From Gammaproteobacteria bacterium (GTDB lineage: Bacteria > Pseudomonadota > Gammaproteobacteria > Arenicellales > Spongiicolonaceae), in contig RKSH01000037.1 of the NCBI GenBank assembly GCA_007570945.1, positions 1-9,274 on the forward strand: 9,274 bases of DNA. Direction: 5' to 3'. Each line of letters opens with the position of its first letter. Positions within the stretch are counted from its first letter, which is position 1. Position numbers and translations under genes: made by a program. The notes under the pieces are model-generated. The model was not told the DNA's origin, did no database searches, and was given only the letters and a program-made list of their open reading frames with translations. Below, piece after piece: positions 1-4,982 of the stretch.

Positions 1-442
1 AGCGGCCGGTGGCGCGCTGCCAGATGCACTTCGGGTTGCCGTAGTGCGGGTTCAAGCCCATGCCGCTGAACGCGAACTCGCTCATGTTGGCGCGCCCGAT
101 GAACAACGCGCCGGCGCCGCGCAAGTGACCGACCACGGTCGCGTCGGCTTGCTCCACCGCCGCTTCATGACGCAGAACTTTGGAGCCGGCAAGCGTGCGC
201 TGGCCCTGCACATTGAACAGGTCTTTGAGCGTCAGCGGCAGACCGGCCAACGCCGGCAAGGCCTCACCGGCATCGCGCGCGCGGTCGATGCGCGCGGCTT
301 GGTCGAGCGCACCGTGGTCGATGACGGTGAATACGCCTTCGCTGCGCTCGGCCGCCGCCAACGCCTCCGCCACCACCGACTCGCAACGCGCCTCGCCGGC
401 GGCAAAGGCGCGGAGAAGATTGCGGACGGTGGAAGCGGGCAT
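1..442 (-). CDS. Amidase signature family hydrolase, N-terminal part (cut by window edge)
   Basis: This is the first 147 codons of an amidase; the C-terminal two thirds lie beyond base 1. Family members hydrolyse amide bonds with a Lys-cisSer-Ser triad, usually in the cytoplasm. Visible support is the segment LAGLPLTLKDLFNVQG, with the presumed catalytic Lys at residue 73, then ADATVVGHLRGAGALFIGRA (residues 100-119) and NMSEFAFSGMGLNPHYGNP, all typical of the N-terminal half of the fold. The Gly/Ser-rich stretch with the other two catalytic residues should follow the final ATGR but is outside the window, so substrate cannot be judged; a GatA-type role is possible but less likely than a free-standing amidase. 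The ATG at 440-442 is chosen because family homology begins soon after it. There is no clear Shine-Dalgarno sequence (a run of C precedes the ATG), and the frame stays open upstream to 634, through a transposase remnant. Confidence 0.85.
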   Translation of the reverse strand, partial: MPASTVRNLLRAFAAGEARCESVVAEALAAAERSEGVFTVIDHGALDQAARIDRARDAGEALPALAGLPLTLKDLFNVQGQRTLAGSKVLRHEAAVEQADATVVGHLRGAGALFIGRANMSEFAFSGMGLNPHYGNPKCIWQRATGR

Positions 443-461
443 GGGGGGAATGTAGCATGGA

Positions 462-473
462 CGAGTATACTCG
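462..473. promoter_or_regulatory. 12-bp palindrome with -10-like box upstream of the amidase
   Basis: CGAGTATACTCG is a perfect inverted repeat ending 19 nt before the amidase ATG. It contains TATACT on both strands (one mismatch to the TATAAT -10 consensus). Read on the minus strand it would place a transcription start near 456, giving a short leader. No good -35 hexamer is visible 16-18 bp upstream. It could be a weak promoter, an operator, or chance; this is inference from sequence alone. Confidence 0.3.
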
Positions 474-477
474 GCCA

Positions 478-914
478 CTTGCGCGGCCGACTGGATGCGG
501 TCGCGCTTCATCGCCCGGCTTAAGATGCGCCCGATGCTGCTGTCGCTCAACTCAAACCCCGCCACATCGCGCCTGAGCGCCGCGCCAATCTTGCGCTTGC
601 CCCACAGCGGCCGCGCATCGCGCTTGGCCAGCACCTACGCCTCATCGTCTACCGTCCAGCAACGCCGGCGCATGCGCTTAGGCCGCGAGCCGCTCGCCAG
701 TCCGCGCACGCCGTGCTCCAGCTAGTGCTTCTTCCACCGATGATAAGTCGCCCGCGACCAGCCAATCATCTCCAAACTCAACGTCTCCGAACACCCGCCG
801 GCGCGCATCTCGGCGAACTTCTCCAGCCGCCAAAGCCGCGGGCGCCGCCGCCCCGGACGCCTCATCGACTTTCCAACTGCGGTATGATTTGACCCGCAGA
901 CTCTCAATCTGCAT
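478..914 (-). pseudogene. Degenerate transposase fragment (N-terminal helix-turn-helix part; DDE-type, IS481-like)
   Basis: The remnant starts at ATG 912-914 (MQIESLRVKSYRSWKVDEAS), preceded by a G-run that could act as a ribosome site. Near 841 the reading frame changes by one base in a GC run, and the homologous frame continues as LEKFAEMRAGGCSETLSLEM, IGWSRATYHRWKKH, then TAG at 722-724, LEHGVRGLASGSRPKRMRRR, TAG at 635-637, and WGKRKIGAALRRD with SSIGRILSRAMKRDRIQ. Known proteins of this kind carry a tandem helix-turn-helix region followed by a DDE integrase core. Here only the DNA-binding half is present; the catalytic core is missing and amidase sequence follows instead. Both stops fit single-base changes in the expected pattern. 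It cannot make an active transposase. Assignment to the IS481-like group is from memory of the motif order and could be another HTH/DDE family. Confidence 0.75.
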
Positions 915-1008
915 CGGGTAGCCCCCGGTTTTCTGTGATGGGAAAAACCATGAGGCTGCCCGACCTTTTTTGGCTAACAATGTCTCATATGTGTTTGGAC
1001 CTGTTCAC

Positions 1009-1155
1009 TCCAGAATGATGGTGCCAAGGGCGGTGGCGGCGGTGCGGCATGCGGAAACGGTAGTTGCAAGGGCGGAAATGGTGATTGCAGGGCCGGAGGC
1101 GGTGACTGCAAGGGCGGAAGTGGTGGTTTGAGTGCCGGGGACAGTGAAAACGGGG
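1009..1155. repeat. Degenerate 21-bp tandem repeat, about seven units
   Basis: Units begin at 1009, 1030, 1051, 1072, 1093, 1114 and 1135. Consensus is roughly GCGGAARYGGTGRTTGCA followed by RGG. Units at 1051, 1072 and 1093 agree best; the outer units (1009, 1030, 1135) are strongly diverged. Because 21 is a multiple of three, every frame reads as a seven-residue repeat: Gly/Cys-rich (CGNGSCK, GGNGDCR) or Ala/Val-rich on the plus strand, and Pro/Leu-rich (LQSPPPA, LQSPFPP) on the minus strand. None of these frames has a convincing start or known domain. There are no spacers, so it is not CRISPR. It lies beside the transposase remnant, but not in the expected place for an IS end. Confidence 0.75.
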
Positions 1156-1453
1156 CGAAAAACACCTGCATTTTTCGCGCAGACACCCAGACTATTTTGA
1201 AGTTAGCCTAAAACTTGCCGGGTTTTAGCCTGAATTTTCCTGAAACAAAGCAAACCACTTTGTAAACCGAGCCAACCCCGCCCGCCGTCAGCGGCGAAAA
1301 ACCGCATAAAACCGGGATTTTTCAACAAAGCAAAAGAATTCCCGCCACAAAACCGCCGCCCTCACCGACAAACCCAGCGGCGGGCTGGCTGGATGGCGAG
1401 TTGGTGAAGTTTATTGGGAACCGAGCCATGCGTTGCCGCCAGCCGGCCACCGG
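1156..1453. other. Intergenic region with short direct and inverted repeats, no gene seen
   Basis: This stretch is clearly less GC-rich than the genes around it, especially 1190-1350. I see no supported coding region or RNA gene. Visible structure: an inverted repeat CTAAAAC/GTTTTAG (1208-1214 and 1222-1228, 7-nt loop); ACAAAG/CTTTGT (1245-1250 and 1258-1263, 7-nt loop); a small hairpin CGCCG-TCAG-CGGCG (1283-1296); and GAAAAACCG pairing with CGG-GA-TTTTTC (1296-1304 and 1313-1323). AACAAAGCAAA occurs twice in direct orientation (1244-1254 and 1324-1334), and AACCGAGCCA twice (1265-1274 and 1419-1428). The 1296-1323 stem ends in a T-tract on both strands and might act as a weak terminator, but its GC core is only 3 bp. 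Confidence 0.5.
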
Positions 1454-1585
1454 TCAGCTGGATTTGGCCTCGGCCTCGGCGGCGGCTTTGGCGGGTTTTT
1501 TCTTGCGGTCCTCACGTGCGATGAGCCAGTCGGCAATCAGGCCGGAAAGGAGGGGGGCCATCACGGACAGGAAAGCGACCGCCAT
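1454..1585 (-). CDS. Small membrane protein fragment: last transmembrane helix and basic tail
   Basis: From ATG 1583-1585 this encodes 43 residues: a hydrophobic helix (MAVAFLSVMAPLLSGLIADW, residues 1-20, continuing LIA) followed by a charged Lys/Ala/Glu tail (REDRKKKPAKAAAEAEAKSS) ending at TGA 1454-1456. The purine-rich GTGGAAAAG just before the ATG could serve as a ribosome site, so it might be translated alone, overlapping the preceding frame by 25 nt. More likely it is the C-terminal end of the membrane protein at 1561-1818, separated by a one-base change at the AAAA run 1587-1590: adding one A would join them into about 121 residues. The helix-plus-polar-tail pattern supports this minus-strand frame over the plus-strand frames here. 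No family recognised. Confidence 0.5.
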   Translation of the reverse strand: MAVAFLSVMAPLLSGLIADWLIAREDRKKKPAKAAAEAEAKSS

Positions 1586-1818
1586 CTTTTCCACTGCAAG
1601 CGGACGACTTCCGCCATCAGAACGCCCATGCACGCAACGGCGATGGCAGGCACGGTATCAAAATCGACCATCTCGATGAGCCATCCCGCCAGATAGTTGC
1701 CCACCTCGCCGGCGAGCAGGTAGACGCTGGCGATGGACGCCAGCATGGTGCGGGTCGGGACGTTGATGTTTTCCTTTGCCTTTCGATTTGGTTTCGACTC
1801 ATGGGCGGAGTGTGGCAC
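1561..1818 (-). CDS. Hypothetical small membrane protein downstream of hemE (probably frameshifted)
   Basis: This frame starts at GTG 1816-1818, only 6 nt after the hemE stop, and encodes 85 residues. A hydrophilic, basic N-terminus (about residues 1-24) is followed by two likely transmembrane helices: LASIASVYLLAGEVGNYLAG, extending to about residue 51, and TVPAIAVACMGVLMAEVV (55-72). It then ends in an odd RLQWKRWRSLSCP. Reading one base back at the AAAA run (1587-1590) instead gives LQWKKMAVAFLSV and a third helix with a basic tail, so the present C-terminus looks like a frameshift product. The start is uncertain: the GTG has no Shine-Dalgarno sequence but could be coupled to hemE; ATG 1744-1746 is an alternative that drops the polar N-terminus. 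Three helices, small size and a charged tail recall class I phage holins, but I cannot name a family. A sequencing error would equally explain the split. Confidence 0.5.
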   Translation of the reverse strand: MPHSAHESKPNRKAKENINVPTRTMLASIASVYLLAGEVGNYLAGWLIEMVDFDTVPAIAVACMGVLMAEVVRLQWKRWRSLSCP

Positions 1819-1824
1819 ATGTGT

Positions 1825-2868
1825 TCACGCCGCTGTGGGCATCGTGCGGCGGACGGCGTCCAACATTTTTTGCACCATTTCGGGGTCGGTGGCGGGGAGG
1901 ATGCCGTGGCCTAAGTTGAAGATGTGGCCGGGGCGGTCGCCGTGGGAGGCAAGGACGGCTTGGACGGCGGACTCCAGTTCGACCGCGTTGGCGCGCAGGA
2001 GGATTTCTGGGGCGAGGTTGCCTTGCAAGGCGATGCCGCGGCCCACCCGGCGGCGGGCTTCGGCGAGGTCAACCGTCGCGTCCACGCCGATGGCGTCGCA
2101 GCCGCAGGCGGCGATGGATTCCAAATGGGCGGCAACGCCTTTGGCGAATACAATCACCGGCACGGTTCGGTCGAGTTTGGCGATGACGGCGGCGATGTGG
2201 TCCAGAGAAAATTCTTCGTAATCGCCGCCGAGCAGGCCGCCCCAGGTGTCAAAAACCATCACCACCTCCGCGCCGTGGGCGATTTGCGCGTTTAAATATT
2301 CCCGCACCGACGCGGCCAGCAGGCGCAGCAGGCGGCGCATGCTTTGCGGCTGCTCGCGGGCGAATTGCAGACTGCGCGCAAACTCCCCGCCGCCGGCGCC
2401 CTCCACCATGTAAACGGCGAGCGTCCATGGGCTGCCGGCGAATCCAATCAGCGGCGCGCCGCCGTTTAATTCGCGGCGCGCAAGTTGCACCGCATCCAGC
2501 ACGTAGCGCAGGTCGCGTTCAGGGTCCGGGGCGCGCAGGGCGCGGATGTCGGCGTCGCGGCGCAGCGGTTTTGCAAAGCGCGGGCCCTCACCCTCCTCAA
2601 TGCGCAGACCGAGGCCCATGGCGTCGGGGATGGTGAGGATGTCGGAAAAAATGATGGCGGCGTCCAGCGGAAAACGGCGCAACGGCTGCAACGTGGCCTC
2701 CACCGCCAACTCCGGCGTTTTGCACAGGTTTAGAAAATCCCCGGCGCGCCGGCGCAGGGCGCGGTATTCCGGAAGGTAGCGCCCGGCCTGGCGCATAATC
2801 CACGCCGGCGTCCGCTCGGTGGGCCGGCAGCGCAGGGCGCGGAGGAGGAGGTGGTCGGTGGCGGTCAC
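1825..2868 (-). CDS. hemE: Uroporphyrinogen III decarboxylase
   Basis: Cytoplasmic enzyme of haem synthesis that removes four acetate carboxyl groups from uroporphyrinogen III to give coproporphyrinogen III, without a cofactor. The 347-residue product matches the family length. Both family signatures are present: PAWIMRQAGRYLPEYR (residues 21-36), with the substrate-binding Arg, and GFAGSPWTLAVYMVEG (142-157), with the conserved Tyr153. The key Asp is D76 in FSDILTIPDAMG; VFDTWGG (205-211) and the late His321 in FNLGHGI are also conserved. The start is GTG 2866-2868, overlapping the pyrF stop by four bases (GTGA), which suggests translational coupling; no separate Shine-Dalgarno sequence is obvious. 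In many gammaproteobacteria hemE directly follows gltD, whereas here pyrF lies between them. No terminator is visible after its TGA (1825-1827). Confidence 0.97.
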   Translation of the reverse strand: MTATDHLLLRALRCRPTERTPAWIMRQAGRYLPEYRALRRRAGDFLNLCKTPELAVEATLQPLRRFPLDAAIIFSDILTIPDAMGLGLRIEEGEGPRFAKPLRRDADIRALRAPDPERDLRYVLDAVQLARRELNGGAPLIGFAGSPWTLAVYMVEGAGGGEFARSLQFAREQPQSMRRLLRLLAASVREYLNAQIAHGAEVVMVFDTWGGLLGGDYEEFSLDHIAAVIAKLDRTVPVIVFAKGVAAHLESIAACGCDAIGVDATVDLAEARRRVGRGIALQGNLAPEILLRANAVELESAVQAVLASHGDRPGHIFNLGHGILPATDPEMVQKMLDAVRRTMPTAA

Positions 2869-3572
2869 GGTTTAAGGTGGGCGGCGATTTGTTTCTGGAT
2901 TTCCTCGGCGGCGCGGGCCGGGTCGGCGGCGTCGCGAATGGGGCGGCCCACCACGATGTAATCGGCGCCGCCGGCAATCGCGGCGCGCGCGGTGGCGGTG
3001 CGCTTTTGGTCATCAAAGCCGGCCTCGTCGTTTACCAGCGGGCGGATGCCGGGGGCGACAATCAGCAGACCATCCCCCAGGGCGGCGCGCAGCTGCGGCG
3101 CCTCTTGCGGCGAGGCGATGACCCCGGCGCAGCCGTGTTGCAAAGCGCGCCGCGCCCGCGACAGCGCCAGTTGCGCGACATCGCAATCAAAACCCAGGTC
3201 GTCCAAATCGCCGCGGTCCAAACTGGTCAGCGCGGTCACCGCCAGCACTTTCACATCGCGCGCCGCCTCGGCCGCCGCGCGCATCATCTGGTCGTTGCCG
3301 TGCACGGTCACAAATTCCACCCCGCGCCCGTTCAACCGCGCCACCGCCCGCGCCACGGTGGCCGGCACATCAAAAAATTTCAGGTCCACAAAAATCTTTT
3401 TGCCCCGCGCCCGCAGCCATTCCAGCAGCGAAAAATAGTCGCCGCCCATGAACAGCTCCAGCCCGACCTTGTAAAACCCGGCGGCATCGCCCAGGGACAA
3501 AACCAACTCGCGCGCCTGCCTTGCCGTGGGCAGGTCAAGGGCGACGATTAAACGGTCGCGGGGCGCAGGCAT
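2865..3572 (-). CDS. pyrF: Orotidine 5'-phosphate decarboxylase
   Basis: Catalyses the last step of de novo UMP synthesis, decarboxylating OMP, as a cytoplasmic TIM-barrel dimer. From ATG 3570-3572 the product is 235 residues, normal for the short bacterial family. Visible motifs are LIVALDLP with Asp12, FYKVGLELF with Lys35, the catalytic DLKFFDVP (Asp63, Lys65, Asp68), VTVHGN (88-93), IVAPGIRP (171-178) and the phosphate-binding VVGRPIRDAADP (207-218). An upstream in-frame ATG at 3621-3623 would add 17 residues inside gltD with no family resemblance, so the later ATG is preferred. That ATG follows the gltD stop by one base (TAAGATG), a layout favouring translational re-initiation, and the pyrF stop overlaps the hemE start. 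Finding pyrF inside a gltBD-hemE cluster is unusual as far as I recall. Confidence 0.96.
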   Translation of the reverse strand: MPAPRDRLIVALDLPTARQARELVLSLGDAAGFYKVGLELFMGGDYFSLLEWLRARGKKIFVDLKFFDVPATVARAVARLNGRGVEFVTVHGNDQMMRAAAEAARDVKVLAVTALTSLDRGDLDDLGFDCDVAQLALSRARRALQHGCAGVIASPQEAPQLRAALGDGLLIVAPGIRPLVNDEAGFDDQKRTATARAAIAGGADYIVVGRPIRDAADPARAAEEIQKQIAAHLKP

Positions 3573-3573
3573 C

Positions 3574-4974
3574 TTAAATCCCGAGGAATCCGAGCATGCC
3601 CTCGGCGGCGCGGCGGCCCTCAAGAACGGCGGTGACCACCAGGTCGGAGCCGCGCACCATGTCGCCGCCGGCGAAGACTTTGGGGTTGGTGGTTTGGAAC
3701 GGGTGAGGGTCGGCGGAGGTGCGGACGCGGTCGCGGGAGTCGGTTTGAATTTGGAACTCGGGCAGCCACGGCGGCGGGCTGGGGGTGAAGCCGAAAGCGA
3801 TGATTACGCGGTCGGCGGCGAGGGTTTCCTCGCCGCCGGCGACAACTTCGGGGCGGCGGCGGCCGTCGCGGTCGGGGGGGGAGAGTTCGGTGCGGGCGAG
3901 GCGGACGCCGTCATCGGTGACGGCCACGGGCTGGCGGTTCCACAAAAACTCCACGCCCTCGTCACGGGCGTTGGCGACCTCGCGGCGCGAGCCGGGCATG
4001 TTGGCCTCGTCGCGGCGGTAGACGCAGGTCACCTGTGCGGCCCGCTGGCGCACCGCGGTGCGCACGCAGTCCATGGCGGTGTCGCCGCCGCCCAGTACCG
4101 CCACCCGCCGGCCGCGCATGTCGATGAAACCATCACCGCCGGCCTCGCCCATCACGCGGCGGATGTTGGACAGCAGATAGGGCAGGGCGTCGCACACTTC
4201 CGGGCGGTCTTCGCCGGGGAAGCCGCCGCGAATGTAGGTGTAGGCGCCCATGCCGAGGAACACCGCCGGATATTGCGCGAGCAAATCGGCGAATGGAATG
4301 TCGCGGCCGATTTCGGTGCCGAGAACGAAGCGCGCGCCGGCCTCCTCCAGCAATTTGCGGCGCTGCAGGACGACGCGCTTTTCCAGTTTGAACGGCGGGA
4401 TGCCGTAGGTGAGCAGGCCGCCGGCCTCCGGATAACGGTCGTAAATCACCGGCGACACGCCGCCCCGCAGCAGGACATCGGCGCATGCCAGGCCGGCCGG
4501 GCCGGCGCCCACAATGGCGGCGCTTTTGCCGCTGTCCCGCACTTCCGACAAGTCGGGGCGCCAGCCCTGGGCGATGGCCTCGTCGGCGATGTACTTCTCC
4601 ACCGAACCGATGGTGACGGCGCCGAAACCGTCGTTCAAAGTGCAGTCACCCTCGCACAACCGGTCCTGCGGGCAAATGCGCCCGCAAATCTCCGGCAGCG
4701 AGTTGGTCTGGTGCAGCAGTTCCGCGGCCTCAAACAGGCGGCCTTCCTCCACCAATCTCAGCCAGTTGGGAATGTAGTTGTGCACCGGGCATTTCCATTC
4801 GCAGTACGGGTTGCCGCAGTCCAGGCAGCGCCCGGACTGGGCGGCGGCGGCCTCGGGGGCGTAGTGGCCGTAGACCTCGTTCCAGTTGCCGAGCCGCACG
4901 CGCACCGAGGTTTTGTCCGGCTGCTGGCGCGCCAGGTCCAGAAACTGCAGATGCTTGTGCGCCACCGCCGCCAC
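3574..4974 (-). CDS. gltD: Glutamate synthase (NADPH), small chain
   Basis: Beta subunit of bacterial glutamate synthase. It takes electrons from NADPH through FAD and passes them through iron-sulfur clusters to the large chain, where 2-oxoglutarate and glutamine give two glutamates. The product is 466 residues, slightly under typical size. Order of parts: an N-terminal cluster domain with CLDCGNPYCEWKCP (Cys50, 53, 58, 62) and CGRICPQDRLCEGDC (Cys97, 101, 107, 111); FAD site VGAGPAGLACADVLLRGG (155-172); PPFKLEK (193-199); NADPH site VLGGGDTAMDC (293-303), then YRRDEANMPGSRREV; and a C-terminal FAD motif FAGGDMVRGSDLVVTAV (434-450). The start shown is GTG 4972-4974, 8 nt after the gltB stop. 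A second in-frame GTG at 4963-4965 has CCGGAG at better spacing and may be the true start. The sequence closely follows Pseudomonas-type GltD. Confidence 0.97.
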   Translation of the reverse strand: MAAVAHKHLQFLDLARQQPDKTSVRVRLGNWNEVYGHYAPEAAAAQSGRCLDCGNPYCEWKCPVHNYIPNWLRLVEEGRLFEAAELLHQTNSLPEICGRICPQDRLCEGDCTLNDGFGAVTIGSVEKYIADEAIAQGWRPDLSEVRDSGKSAAIVGAGPAGLACADVLLRGGVSPVIYDRYPEAGGLLTYGIPPFKLEKRVVLQRRKLLEEAGARFVLGTEIGRDIPFADLLAQYPAVFLGMGAYTYIRGGFPGEDRPEVCDALPYLLSNIRRVMGEAGGDGFIDMRGRRVAVLGGGDTAMDCVRTAVRQRAAQVTCVYRRDEANMPGSRREVANARDEGVEFLWNRQPVAVTDDGVRLARTELSPPDRDGRRRPEVVAGGEETLAADRVIIAFGFTPSPPPWLPEFQIQTDSRDRVRTSADPHPFQTTNPKVFAGGDMVRGSDLVVTAVLEGRRAAEGMLGFLGI

Positions 4975-4982
4975 TCCGGCTC

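Noticed and set aside
44..523. Plus-strand open frame of 159 codons at the left end
   Set aside because: It is antisense to the amidase, whose family motifs with the KD active-site region are clear on the minus strand.
1009..1155. CRISPR array
   Set aside because: Units are contiguous 21-bp tandem copies with no spacers, and no cas gene is nearby.
974..1186. Minus-strand Pro-rich open frame of 70 codons starting with GTG
   Set aside because: It is produced largely by the 21-bp repeat, overlaps no known domain and has no convincing ribosome site, so not called as a gene.
1283..1323. Strong rho-independent terminator for the hemE cluster
   Set aside because: The stems are short or bulged and more than 500 bp beyond the hemE stop; kept only as a weak possibility in the intergenic entry.
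1583..1595. Programmed -1 ribosomal frameshift at the AAAA run between the two small membrane-protein frames
   Set aside because: The zero-frame codons are TGG AAA AGA, not a classic X XXY YYZ slippery site, and no clear downstream stimulatory stem was seen; an indel or base-calling error is simpler.
1401..1696. Plus-strand open frames of 92 and 87 codons (1401-1679 and 1433-1696)
   Set aside because: The minus strand here gives transmembrane helices and a Lys-rich tail, a much more protein-like pattern; the plus-strand frames show no domain.
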